DNA from: Aeriscardovia sp.
Lineage (GTDB): Bacteria; Actinomycetota; Actinomycetes; Actinomycetales; Bifidobacteriaceae
NCBI GenBank assembly: GCA_017632535.1
Contig: JAGBRC010000021.1
Span: 1 to 34,966, forward strand
DNA: 34,966 nt
Direction of reading: 5' to 3'
Shown here: in pieces, positions 1 to 7,828 of the stretch
How positions within the stretch are numbered: the first letter of the stretch is position 1
How the letters are laid out: each line of letters starts with the position of its first letter
The notes under the pieces: model-generated
What the model was told of the DNA's origin: nothing
The model's database searches: none
Seen by the model: only the letters and a program-made list of their open reading frames with translations
Made by a program: the position numbers and the translations under genes

Positions 1-907
1 CGCCCAGATGGATGGGGCCATCCTCGTAGTGGCCGCCAACGACGGCCCTATGGCCCAGACCAGGGAGCACGTGCTTTTGGCCAAGCAGGTGGGAGTGCCC
101 AAGATACTTGTGGCCCTCAACAAGTGCGACATGGTCGACGATCCCGAAATGATCGAGCTCGTCGAAGAGGAGACCCGCGACCTGCTCGAAGAGAACGGGT
201 TCGACAGGGACTGCCCCATCATCCAGATCTCCGCTTACGGCGCCCTCCACGATGACGCCAAGGACCACGACAAGTGGGTCAACTCCGTCAAGGAGCTCAT
301 GAGCGCCGTCGACGACTACATCCCGACCCCGGTGCACGATCTCGACAAGCCCTTCCTCATGCCTATCGAGGACGTGTTCACCATCTCTGGCCGCGGCACC
401 GTCGTAACCGGGCGTATCGAGAGGGGCAAGATCACCCCCAACACCCCCGTGGAAATCGTGGGGCTCCGTCCGACTCAGACCACCACCGTCACCTCCATCG
501 AGACCTTCCACAAGCAGATGGATCTGGCCGAAGCCGGCGACAACACCGGCCTGCTCCTTCGCGGCATCAACCGCGATCAGGTCGAGAGGGGCCAGGTAGT
601 GGCCGCCCCCGGAACCGTCACCCCCCACACCGAGTTCAAGGCCGAGGTGTACGTGCTGACCAAGGACGAGGGCGGAAGGCATACCCCGTTCTTCACCAAC
701 TACCGCCCGCAGTTCTATATCCGCACCACGGATGTGACCGGAACCATAGAGCTCCCTGAGGGCGTCGAAATGGTGCAGCCCGGCGACCACGCCAACTTCA
801 CCGTCCGCCTCCTGCAGCCCGTGGCTCTCGAAAAGGGCCAGACCTTCGCAATCCGTGAAGGCGGCAGGACCGTAGGCTCCGGAAGGGTCACCGAGATCCT
901 CAAGTAA
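1..907 (+). CDS. tuf: Elongation factor Tu, 3' part (5' end outside window)
   Basis: EF-Tu is the GTPase that carries aminoacyl-tRNA to the ribosomal A site. About 300 C-terminal residues are present; the frame begins at base 2 and the P-loop lies upstream of the window. Visible parts are the end of the G domain, with the strand [20 protein letters not shown], the guanine-specificity motif NKCD and the SA of G5, then domain II ([15 protein letters not shown]) and domain III with the conserved [16 protein letters not shown] and the end GRVTEILK. Codons are strongly biased towards C-ending forms, as expected for a highly expressed gene. The protein is typical of its family. It is followed at once by an intrinsic terminator, so it ends its operon. 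Confidence 0.98.
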   Translation, partial: AQMDGAILVVAANDGPMAQTREHVLLAKQVGVPKILVALNKCDMVDDPEMIELVEEETRDLLEENGFDRDCPIIQISAYGALHDDAKDHDKWVNSVKELMSAVDDYIPTPVHDLDKPFLMPIEDVFTISGRGTVVTGRIERGKITPNTPVEIVGLRPTQTTTVTSIETFHKQMDLAEAGDNTGLLLRGINRDQVERGQVVAAPGTVTPHTEFKAEVYVLTKDEGGRHTPFFTNYRPQFYIRTTDVTGTIELPEGVEMVQPGDHANFTVRLLQPVALEKGQTFAIREGGRTVGSGRVTEILK

Positions 908-926
908 TCTAGGGATCCCGCTTTCT

Positions 927-960
927 AAAACCCCAGGGCGAACTGGGGTTTTATTTTTTC
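927..960 (+). terminator. Intrinsic terminator of tuf
   Basis: A 10-bp stem pairs AAAACCCCAG (927-936) with CTGGGGTTTT (943-952) around a 6-nt loop and is followed by ATTTTTT. It sits 20 bp after the tuf stop and separates tuf from efp. Confidence 0.92.
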
Positions 961-961
961 T

Positions 962-989
962 TTGACACGCACGCGAATTAATCTAAAGT
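962..989 (+). promoter_or_regulatory. Probable promoter of efp-nusB
   Basis: A perfect -35 TTGACA (962-967) is followed after 16 bp by TAAAGT (984-989), which matches four of six bases of the -10 consensus. It lies directly after the tuf terminator and about 47 bp before the efp start. The same pairing of a TTG-type -35, a 16-bp spacer and TAAAGT is seen before ung. Confidence 0.55.
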
Positions 990-1035
990 GTAAAAGGTTT
1001 AAACATTTAACCTTGAATGCTGCGAAGGATTTTTA

Positions 1036-1596
1036 ATGGCACAGACTACAAACGATATAGCAAATGGATCGATTCTCAACATCGACGGACGCCTCTGGAG
1101 GGTGGTGAAGTTCCAGCACGTAAAGCCCGGCAAGGGTCCCGCCTTTGTGAGGACCACCATAAAGGATGTGTTGAGCGGAAAGCAGGTCGAGCGCACCTTC
1201 AACGCCGGAGTGAAAATCGACTTTGCCACCCTCGACAACAGGAACCTGCAGTACAGCTACAAGGACGGATCCAACCTGATGTTCATGGACACTTCCTCCT
1301 ATGATCAGGTAGCCATTCCCGAAGAGCTCTTGGGAGATCAGATAAAGTATCTGGTCGAGGGCACAGACTGCATGGTCAGCTTCTTTGAAGGCAACCCTAT
1401 CGCCGTGCAGCTTCCGGCATCCGTGGTGCTGGAAGTCACCCACACAGAGCCCGGCCTGCAGGGCAATAGGAGCAGCGCCGGAAACAAGCCCGCCACTCTC
1501 GAGACCGGCGCCGAAATACAGGTCCCCCTCTTTATAAACGAGGGTGAAAAGATAAAAGTGGACACCAGGGACGGCTCTTACCTGAGCAGGGAATAA
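1036..1596 (+). CDS. efp: Translation elongation factor P
   Basis: EF-P binds between the P and E sites of stalled ribosomes and helps form peptide bonds at consecutive prolines. The 186-residue product has normal length and three parts: an N-terminal KOW-like barrel with the tip loop KPGKG (Lys33 is the residue modified in E. coli-type EF-P), a central OB domain, and a C-terminal OB domain with the signature [17 protein letters not shown]. The ATG at 1036 is preceded by the SD-like GAAGGA. I cannot tell from this window whether the loop lysine is modified. The nusB start lies two bases after the stop, so the two genes form one transcription unit. Confidence 0.97.
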   Translation: MAQTTNDIANGSILNIDGRLWRVVKFQHVKPGKGPAFVRTTIKDVLSGKQVERTFNAGVKIDFATLDNRNLQYSYKDGSNLMFMDTSSYDQVAIPEELLGDQIKYLVEGTDCMVSFFEGNPIAVQLPASVVLEVTHTEPGLQGNRSSAGNKPATLETGAEIQVPLFINEGEKIKVDTRDGSYLSRE

Positions 1597-1598
1597 GT

Positions 1599-2042
1599 AT
1601 GTCGAGATTTACCGCCAGGAGAAGGGCGCTCAGCGTTCTTTACGAGGCAGATGAGAAGGGAGGGGATATAGAGGCCCTTCTCCTGGAGAGGTTGGGCGAT
1701 CCCGGCCTTCCCACCCGACTGCCGGATTATGCCAAAGAGATTGTGAGCGGGGTGGCCGCCCACAAAGAAGAGATAGACAGGCTCATAGCCAAACACTCCA
1801 CCTGGACCATCGAGAGGATGGCCGTACTTGACCGCAACATTATGCGGATGGCCGTTTGGGAGTGCCTTTACGGGGAGGGCGGACCGGCCGGAGCCTATAT
1901 TAACGAGGCTATAAAACTCGCAAAGATATACTGCGGGGGCAAGAGCGTGAACTTCATATATGGAGTCCTCTGCGCCGCCACGGGGCGCCCTAGGCCCGAA
2001 GGCGGGGACAAAGCGCCAGACAGTATAGAATTGAGTGTATAA
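1599..2042 (+). CDS. nusB: Transcription antitermination protein NusB
   Basis: NusB joins NusE (S10) on boxA RNA to form the antitermination complex that helps rRNA operons to be read through. The 147-residue product starts SRFTARRRALSVLYEAD and contains the family core LDRNIMRMAVWECLY followed by INEAIKLAKIYC and the closing SVNFIYGVL. A short hydrophilic tail follows. It begins two bases after efp. Its stop codon lies inside a TATAAT hexamer that may be the -10 of the next operon. Function rests on family resemblance only. Confidence 0.95.
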   Translation: MSRFTARRRALSVLYEADEKGGDIEALLLERLGDPGLPTRLPDYAKEIVSGVAAHKEEIDRLIAKHSTWTIERMAVLDRNIMRMAVWECLYGEGGPAGAYINEAIKLAKIYCGGKSVNFIYGVLCAATGRPRPEGGDKAPDSIELSV

Positions 2043-2043
2043 T
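2017..2043 (+). promoter_or_regulatory. Possible promoter of the tyrosine-decarboxylase cassette
   Basis: A perfect TATAAT (2038-2043) overlaps the nusB stop codon. A -35-like CAGACA (2017-2022, four of six bases) lies 15 bp upstream, a short spacing. A start near 2050 would give an untranslated leader of about 100 nt before the antiporter. The leader holds a short hairpin, GAGGTT (2087-2092) with AACCTC (2106-2111). I found no T-box motif in it. Confidence 0.42.
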
Positions 2044-2152
2044 CGAGAATTTTGGCGCGGGGGCGGCCGCAATTATTAAAATCTAAGAGGTTTTTGCGCC
2101 CTACGAACCTCAAATCCCGATTCCCGAAAACGTAAGAAAAAGAGTAAAGCAA

Positions 2153-3673
2153 ATGAGCGATAAAATTACAATCTCTCTGAGTACCTTTGTAGGTATAGCT
2201 ATGGCTCTTATAGCCTCCGTGCGAAGCATCCCACAATTGGCTGCCACGGGTTGGCAGATGATCATTTACATGATCATCTCCGTGGTGTTTTTCGCCCTGC
2301 CTCTGGCGTTGATGTGCGGAGAGCTTGGAGCCATGCTCCCTGGCGAAGGCGGACCCCAGCGATGGGTGCGCAGGGGGTTAAGCGATAAATGGGGATTTGT
2401 TGTGGCATGGCTGCTGTGGGCACAGATGTTTCCAGGCATGGTCATGGTGGCGGCGCCTCTGGGTCCGCTGTTTGGCAACACCGTCAGCAACATCCCGCTT
2501 GGGAATAACCACTGGTTCGTGATGTGCAGCATCATAGTCGTCTACTGGGTCGTCACCCTTCTCAACCTCAAATTCGACATGGCTAAAATCGGCGGCGACA
2601 TAGGCACTTGGCTGGGCATTTATATACCTATCGTCTTTATGCTCGTCCTCGGCATCGGGGCCATGATAAAGACTGGGATCAGGCCTGGAATGGTGCTAGG
2701 CACCTTCCACTGGCAGGAGCTCTTCCCGCAGGGCGAGAGCCTGCAGTACGTGGCGTCCATAGCCTTCATATTCTGCGGGCTGTCCACTTTGGGCGTCTAC
2801 ATCCCCAGGATTAAGAACTCCACCAGAAACTTTGCCAGAGGACTCATGATCGCCCTTATAGCGGTCGTGCTTATGAACCTTATCCCCGCCTTCCTCATGG
2901 GCAACGTCGTCACTTCCAGCAACATCCAGCTGGCCAACATTTCCCAGCCCATCGTCCTGTTCTGCGACATACTTGGCTGGCCTCAGTGGCTCAACAATGT
3001 CTTCAGCTGCATGAGCTTTATAGGCGTGCTCGTGGCCCTCTCCGGATGGGTGACCGGCCCCAGCCAGACCATGATTCAGGTGGCCAACGAGGGCCTAGTT
3101 CCTTCTTCCTGGCGCTTCTACAAGCACAACGATCTGGGTGTCTCCAAGCCGATTTTGATTGCACAGGCTTCCCTCATCACCCTCTTCGCTCTCCTCTACG
3201 CCCTTCCGGACGTCAACCAGATCTTCATGCTCATGACTAACACCACTACCATGTTTTACGTAGTGGTCTATACTCTTATTGCCATAGCCTTCATACGATT
3301 GCGCTACCAAGCCAAAGAATTAAAGCGTCCTTACAGGATTGGAAAGAAGGGCAACGGACTCGCATGGATGTGGGCGATATTCCTCTGGTCGGGCCTGATA
3401 TTTATAGCCGTCACGGCTATTGCAGCCAGCTCAAGGGCGAGTGCAGTTGTGATGATAGTGTTCACCCTGATCTTCGCCGTCTTCCCGCTCGTATTGCACC
3501 ACTTCCGCAGGGATCGCTGGGCCGTGGCAGCGCAAAAGTACGTGCAAGACTACTCTAGGGAGCACAGAGTCATTCCCGCCGTCCAGCTGCGCCCGAGCCT
3601 CATGCGCGGAATGGGAGACGAGAGCGACATAGTCCAAGACACGATGGAACCCGAAGATCAACTAAGGAGCTGA
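2153..3673 (+). CDS. APC-family amino acid antiporter, probable tyrosine/tyramine exchanger
   Basis: The 506-residue protein is an inner-membrane transporter of the glutamate:GABA antiporter type (GadC/TyrP-like), with about twelve hydrophobic segments and a hydrophilic C-terminal tail of about 50 residues. Family-like landmarks are RSIPQLAATG in helix 1, the loop MCGELGAMLPGEGGPQRWV after helix 2, and GWVTGPSQTMIQVANEG before the SKP segment. GadC also carries a long C-terminal tail that closes the pore at neutral pH; whether this tail does so is unknown. The substrate is inferred from the neighbour: a tyrosine decarboxylase-type gene starts two bases after the stop and has a good SD (AAGGAG) inside this gene. 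Exchange of external tyrosine for internal tyramine would be electrogenic. Its own SD is weak. Glutamate/GABA exchange is the main alternative. Confidence 0.8.
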   Translation: MSDKITISLSTFVGIAMALIASVRSIPQLAATGWQMIIYMIISVVFFALPLALMCGELGAMLPGEGGPQRWVRRGLSDKWGFVVAWLLWAQMFPGMVMVAAPLGPLFGNTVSNIPLGNNHWFVMCSIIVVYWVVTLLNLKFDMAKIGGDIGTWLGIYIPIVFMLVLGIGAMIKTGIRPGMVLGTFHWQELFPQGESLQYVASIAFIFCGLSTLGVYIPRIKNSTRNFARGLMIALIAVVLMNLIPAFLMGNVVTSSNIQLANISQPIVLFCDILGWPQWLNNVFSCMSFIGVLVALSGWVTGPSQTMIQVANEGLVPSSWRFYKHNDLGVSKPILIAQASLITLFALLYALPDVNQIFMLMTNTTTMFYVVVYTLIAIAFIRLRYQAKELKRPYRIGKKGNGLAWMWAIFLWSGLIFIAVTAIAASSRASAVVMIVFTLIFAVFPLVLHHFRRDRWAVAAQKYVQDYSREHRVIPAVQLRPSLMRGMGDESDIVQDTMEPEDQLRS

Positions 3674-3675
3674 TA

Positions 3676-5514
3676 ATGGAGAATATCGACATCAATGCCT
3701 TGCTCATTGGGAGCAAATCTGAGAATGGGAAGCTTTTTAAATCCCTGCTCAGAGGCCTTATAGACGAGCATCTGGGCTGGAGGCAAAACTATATGCCTCA
3801 AGATCGTCCCCTCATCTCTGCAGATGAGCAGGCTTCGCCCGAATTCCGGCAGACGGTACAAAAGCTCAAAGACGTCTTGGAGGAGCTCTCGGTGAGAATG
3901 AGGAAGGACTCTGTGCCTTGGCAATCGGCCAGGTACTGGGGGCACATGAACTCAGAAACCCTGACCCCCGCCCTCCTCGGGTACTACTTCGGGATGCTGT
4001 GGAACGAAAACAATGTATCTTACGAAGGTTCTCCCGCAACCAGCCTCTTGGAAGAGGAAGTGGGGATGGACTTTGCCAGGCTGTTTAGCTTTCCCAACGG
4101 GTGGGGCCACATTTGCGCAGACGGCTCCATCGCAAACCTCGAAGCGCTCTGGTACGCCCGAAATGTGAAGAGCCTTCCTTTGGCTATGAAGGAAGTCAAG
4201 CCGGAGCTTGTGGCAGGCAAAAGCGACTGGGAGCTTTTGAACATGCCCATAGAGGAGATAATAGAGCTGATGTCCGGCCTCAGCGAGGTGGATCTGGATC
4301 TGGTCAAGAGAAAGTCTGCCCGGAGCGGAAAGAGGATTGAGGACCTGGGCAAGTGGATCATCCCCGCCACCAAGCACTACAGCTGGCTCAAGGCAGCCGA
4401 CATCACCGGCGTGGGAATGGATAATGTCATGTCAATCCCTGTAGACGAACACTACAGGATGAAGATAGACGACCTTGAAAAGACCATTGAGGATCTCGCC
4501 TCCCAGAAGATTCCGGTTCTGGGAGTTGTGGGTGTGGTGGGCACCACCGAAGAGGGCGCCATAGACCATATCGACAAGATCTGCGCCCTGCGCAAGAGCC
4601 TCGCAAAGAAGGGGATCAACTTCTACTTCCACGCCGACTGCGCTTATGGCGGATATGCCAGGTCGATCATCCTCGACGCCAACTATGACGTCATCCCCTA
4701 TGCCGATCTGGAACATGAGCTGAGGGAAAACGACGTCTTCCAAGATCCGGCCAACACCATCTCCAGGGACGACTATGAAGCCCTCAAAGCTTTGGAAGAC
4801 GTGGATTCGGTCACTGTAGATCCCCACAAGATGGGGTATGTCCCCTACACCGCCGGCGGAATTGCCATAAGGGACGTGAGGATGAGGAATGCGATTTCGT
4901 ATTTCGCTTCCTACGTCTTTGACAAGACCATAGATCCCCCTGTCCAGATCGGGCCCTACATCCTCGAGGGATCCAAGGCGGGAGCCGCCGCAGCCGCGGT
5001 ATGGGCGGCCCACAGGGTGCTCCCCGTAAACATTACAGGCTACGGCAGGATCATAGGAAGGTCAATGGAAGGGGCCCGCAACTTCTACAAGTTCATGTCA
5101 GAGCTGGAAGTGGATGTAGACGGGACCAAGGTTAAGTCCCACACCATCTATTACCCCGACTTCAACATGGTTGACTGGGTGTTCAACGTGGAAGGCAACG
5201 AGGATTTGGACGCGATGAACAAGCTTAACCAGGACTTCTTCATCCAAAGCTCCATTTACTCAGGGATGGATTATTTGAAGCCCATCCTCACCAGCCACAC
5301 GGACTTCACTCGCGAAGAGTACGGAGACAGCTGCCTGGGCTTTATAAGGCAGATCGGCATAACCTCCCCCTGGGAGGACGGATCGCACCTCACCACTTTG
5401 AGGGCGTCGGCTATGAACCTGATGATGTACAACGCCAAAGACTTTGCAGCCTACAAGGTAAAGCTCACCGAAGCCATCAAAGAAGTGTTGAAGCCCTGCC
5501 TGAACACCAAGTAG
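3676..5514 (+). CDS. tdc: PLP-dependent tyrosine decarboxylase (TyrDC-type)
   Basis: The predicted reaction is L-tyrosine to tyramine plus CO2, using pyridoxal phosphate and consuming a proton. The 612-residue length matches the enterococcal/lactobacilli tyrosine decarboxylases (about 620 residues) and not bacterial glutamate decarboxylases (about 470). From memory it follows the enterococcal enzyme closely along its length: HLGWRQNYMPQD near residue 34, YWGHMNSETL, ELVAGKSDWELLNMP and LGVVGVVGTTEEGA. The PLP lysine is Lys385 in DPHKMGY; His319 and Asp321 (HADCAYGGY) are the expected ring-stacking and pyridine-nitrogen residues. Compared with the remembered enterococcal HVDAAYGGY there is a cysteine after the Asp. 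The gene lies between a matching antiporter and tyrS, the gene set of lactic-acid-bacterial tdc loci. Phenylalanine may be a side substrate. Codon use resembles neighbouring genes. Confidence 0.9.
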   Translation: MENIDINALLIGSKSENGKLFKSLLRGLIDEHLGWRQNYMPQDRPLISADEQASPEFRQTVQKLKDVLEELSVRMRKDSVPWQSARYWGHMNSETLTPALLGYYFGMLWNENNVSYEGSPATSLLEEEVGMDFARLFSFPNGWGHICADGSIANLEALWYARNVKSLPLAMKEVKPELVAGKSDWELLNMPIEEIIELMSGLSEVDLDLVKRKSARSGKRIEDLGKWIIPATKHYSWLKAADITGVGMDNVMSIPVDEHYRMKIDDLEKTIEDLASQKIPVLGVVGVVGTTEEGAIDHIDKICALRKSLAKKGINFYFHADCAYGGYARSIILDANYDVIPYADLEHELRENDVFQDPANTISRDDYEALKALEDVDSVTVDPHKMGYVPYTAGGIAIRDVRMRNAISYFASYVFDKTIDPPVQIGPYILEGSKAGAAAAAVWAAHRVLPVNITGYGRIIGRSMEGARNFYKFMSELEVDVDGTKVKSHTIYYPDFNMVDWVFNVEGNEDLDAMNKLNQDFFIQSSIYSGMDYLKPILTSHTDFTREEYGDSCLGFIRQIGITSPWEDGSHLTTLRASAMNLMMYNAKDFAAYKVKLTEAIKEVLKPCLNTK

Positions 5515-5521
5515 AGGCGAA

Positions 5522-6769
5522 ATGGACATTCTAGAAGATTTGCAGTGGCGCGGTCTGATAAATCAGGAGACGGATCACGAGGGGCTAAAAGAAGCCCTCG
5601 AAAGGGGCAAGCTCACCCTTTACTGCGGAACCGATCCCACCGGCCCCTCTTTGCACATAGGCCACCTCATTCCCTTCATCGCCCTCAAGAGGTTCCAGCT
5701 CCAGGGGTACCACCCCATAATCCTCATCGGAGGCGCCACCGGCGCCATAGGGGATCCTAGCGGGAGGAAGGCTGAAAGAACCCTGCAGACGATGGAGCAG
5801 GTGGAGGCTAATAAAAAGAGCCTTAAAGAGCAGATGTCGAAAATCTTCGGGCCCGAGTTCAAGATTGTCGACAATTACTCTTGGCTCTCCAAAATCAGCC
5901 TTTTAGACATGCTCAGGGACTTTGGCAAGAACTTTTCGGTCAACGCCATGCTGAGCAAGGAGAGCGTAGCCTCGAGAATCGAGGGAGGAATCTCCTTTAC
6001 CGAGTTCAGCTATCAGATTCTGCAGGCCATAGACTTTCTCCACCTCTTCGAGGAAGAGGACGTCACTTTGCAGATCGGCGGGGCCGACCAGTGGGGGAAT
6101 CTGACCGACGGAATAGACCTCATACGCCATAAGCACTCCAAGGCCGAGGTGTTCGGATTCACTATACCCCTCCTCCTCAAGGCTGACGGCACCAAGTTCG
6201 GCAAATCTTCCGGAGGAGCCGTATGGCTGGATCCCAAGATGACCAGCCCCTACGACTTCTACCAGTTCTGGATCAACACAGACGACAGGGATACCGATAA
6301 ATACCTCAAGTACTTCACCTTCCTCTCTAAAGAAAGGATTGAAGAACTTGACAGAGACACCCGGGAGCGCCCCAACCTCAGGCTCGCCCAAAAGGCCCTG
6401 GCCTACGAAGTCACGTCTTTCGTACACGGAAAAGCGGAGGCCGACAGGGCCGAAAAGATCTCTTCTCTCCTCTTCAAGGGCGACATTTCCCTCCTCAGCG
6501 CAGACGAGATAGAGGAGGCTTTTGGATCTGCACCCTCTGTTGCAATAGGGAGGGAACCTGTGAACTTGGTGGACCTGCTCGTAGAAACCGGAGTAGAAAA
6601 AAGCCGCAGGCAGGCTAGGGAAGACATCTCCTCGAGGGCCGTTTCGGTAAACGGAAAAGTTCTAGATTCTCCCGACGCCGCAGTGGATCCGACCTCCGAT
6701 TTCGACGGGCGCTTCGTAGTCATTCGCAAGGGGAAGAAAAACTATACTTTGGCCAGAGTGAGCCAATGA
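5522..6769 (+). CDS. tyrS: Tyrosyl-tRNA synthetase, Firmicutes-like form in the decarboxylase cassette
   Basis: Class Ic aminoacyl-tRNA synthetase that joins tyrosine to tRNA-Tyr. The 415-residue product has the HIGH-type motif LHIGHL in the Rossmann fold, GGADQWGN in the tyrosine pocket, the KMSKS equivalent KFGKSS, and a C-terminal S4-like RNA-binding domain starting at about residue 350 (SRRQAREDIS, FVVIRKGKKNY). It starts seven bases after the decarboxylase and its stop overlaps the gmk start in ATGA. The wording recalls the enterococcal second TyrRS more than the bifidobacterial housekeeping TyrS I remember (which has LHIGNL and sits near argH). It may therefore be a cassette-borne paralogue. 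If the genome has no other tyrS, it is the essential copy. Confidence 0.95.
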   Translation: MDILEDLQWRGLINQETDHEGLKEALERGKLTLYCGTDPTGPSLHIGHLIPFIALKRFQLQGYHPIILIGGATGAIGDPSGRKAERTLQTMEQVEANKKSLKEQMSKIFGPEFKIVDNYSWLSKISLLDMLRDFGKNFSVNAMLSKESVASRIEGGISFTEFSYQILQAIDFLHLFEEEDVTLQIGGADQWGNLTDGIDLIRHKHSKAEVFGFTIPLLLKADGTKFGKSSGGAVWLDPKMTSPYDFYQFWINTDDRDTDKYLKYFTFLSKERIEELDRDTRERPNLRLAQKALAYEVTSFVHGKAEADRAEKISSLLFKGDISLLSADEIEEAFGSAPSVAIGREPVNLVDLLVETGVEKSRRQAREDISSRAVSVNGKVLDSPDAAVDPTSDFDGRFVVIRKGKKNYTLARVSQ

Positions 6770-7332
6770 TACCTTTGGTTGTCCTGAGCGGCCCCACGGC
6801 CGTAGGGAAGGGCACTGTGGAGAAGGCCCTTTTGAGCATGCATCCCGAAATCTGGGTGAGCATCTCGGCCACTACCCGTCCCCCCCGAGAGGGGGAAGTT
6901 GACGGGCGCGACTATTGGTTCATCTCCGAAGAGGAATTCCGGCGCAGGGAAGAAGCGGGGATGTTTCTGGAGACGGCCGTGGTGCACGGAATGGCGCACT
7001 ACGGCACTCCCCTGAAGCCTGTTTTGGAGCACATCCGGAATGGAATCCCCACCCTTCTTGAGATCGACCTACAGGGCGCCAGAAACGTATCCGAAAAAGC
7101 CAAAACCCTCGGAATGAAGGTCTTTTCAGTCTTTCTTTCCCCGCCAAGCTTCGATTCGCTCGTTTACCGCCTGAACTTGCGGGGAACCGAAAGTCCGGAA
7201 CAAAAATCCAGGAGATTGGCAACGGCAAAGGAAGAAATGGCGCACGAGGACGAGTTTGACGCGGTCATCGTAAATGACGAAGTAGAAAAGGCCGCGGCGG
7301 AACTTTGGAATATTATGAAAAAGCTTTACTAA
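6766..7332 (+). CDS. gmk: Guanylate kinase
   Basis: Converts GMP and ATP to GDP and ADP in the cytosol. The 188-residue product has the P-loop GPTAVGKGT at residues 9-17, the GMP-binding stretch [19 protein letters not shown] and [11 protein letters not shown]. The length fits the family. The start ATG shares four bases with the tyrS stop, so translation is probably coupled to TyrS. rpoZ follows after 16 bp, the order known from other actinobacteria. What is unusual is the upstream partner: in bifidobacteria I would expect pyrimidine genes here, not an amine cassette. Confidence 0.96.
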   Translation: MIPLVVLSGPTAVGKGTVEKALLSMHPEIWVSISATTRPPREGEVDGRDYWFISEEEFRRREEAGMFLETAVVHGMAHYGTPLKPVLEHIRNGIPTLLEIDLQGARNVSEKAKTLGMKVFSVFLSPPSFDSLVYRLNLRGTESPEQKSRRLATAKEEMAHEDEFDAVIVNDEVEKAAAELWNIMKKLY

Positions 7333-7348
7333 TCGGAAAGGCAGTTAC

Positions 7349-7828
7349 ATGACACTTGGAACCTCCCCAAAACCCGAAGGCCTCACCAATCCCCCGCTCC
7401 ATGAGCTCATGGAGCACGCCGACTCGAAATATGCCCTGCTGATATTCGGTGCCAAAAGGGCCAAGCAGATCAACGACTACTTTATACAGCTCAAGGAAGG
7501 GCTCATTCATGACGTAGGGCCGCTGACTAACTACGCCAACAACGAACAGCCCCTCAGCATAGCCTTCAGGGAGATAAACGAGGGGCTCATAGAGGGAAAG
7601 CTTGGGTCGGAAGACAGCGTAAGTTCCCAATCGCGCTCCAAGGTTATAAGCAATTCCATCTCCCTTTCGGCCACTGACCTCGTAGGCGAGGGCGAAGAAG
7701 AGGACGACGACATAGACGGCGAAGAAGAGGGCGCAGAGGCAGAAGAGCCCTACGAAGGCGAGGGCGAAGAAGAGGACGAGGAAGAAGAAGAGGACGAGGG
7801 CGACGGAGAAGAGGATATTGACGAGTAA
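7349..7828 (+). CDS. rpoZ: RNA polymerase omega subunit with a long acidic C-terminal tail
   Basis: Omega binds the beta' subunit and helps assemble and stabilise RNA polymerase. Residues 1-91 read as a normal bifidobacterial omega ([18 protein letters not shown], then [20 protein letters not shown]). Most actinobacterial omegas end near there. This protein runs on to 159 residues: a Ser-rich linker (about 92-112) and then an almost pure Glu/Asp/Gly stretch ending GEEDIDE. The tail contains an in-frame 24-nt direct repeat 72 nt apart, which suggests growth by internal duplication. The GGAAAGG before the ATG serves as SD. metK starts inside its last codons. The tail's job is unknown; acidic mimicry of nucleic acid or a protein-binding tether are guesses. 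Confidence 0.93.
   Translation: MTLGTSPKPEGLTNPPLHELMEHADSKYALLIFGAKRAKQINDYFIQLKEGLIHDVGPLTNYANNEQPLSIAFREINEGLIEGKLGSEDSVSSQSRSKVISNSISLSATDLVGEGEEEDDDIDGEEEGAEAEEPYEGEGEEEDEEEEEDEGDGEEDIDE
7684..7779 (+). repeat. In-frame 24-nt direct repeat in the rpoZ acidic tail
   Basis: The 24 bases at 7684-7707 recur exactly at 7756-7779. The 72-nt offset keeps the reading frame and both copies encode a Gly-Glu-Gly-Glu-Glu-Glu-Asp block. The region is rich in GAAGAAGAGGAC-like units, so slippage could change tail length between strains. Confidence 0.9.

Noticed and set aside
2043..2152. T-box or tyrosine-sensing leader before the antiporter
   Set aside because: No T-box core sequence and no large stem are visible; only a 6-bp hairpin is present.
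3676..5514. Glutamate decarboxylase (GadB) as the product, since GadC-like antiporter precedes it
   Set aside because: Length and motifs fit tyrosine decarboxylase, and a tyrS gene follows; bacterial GadB is about 150 residues shorter.
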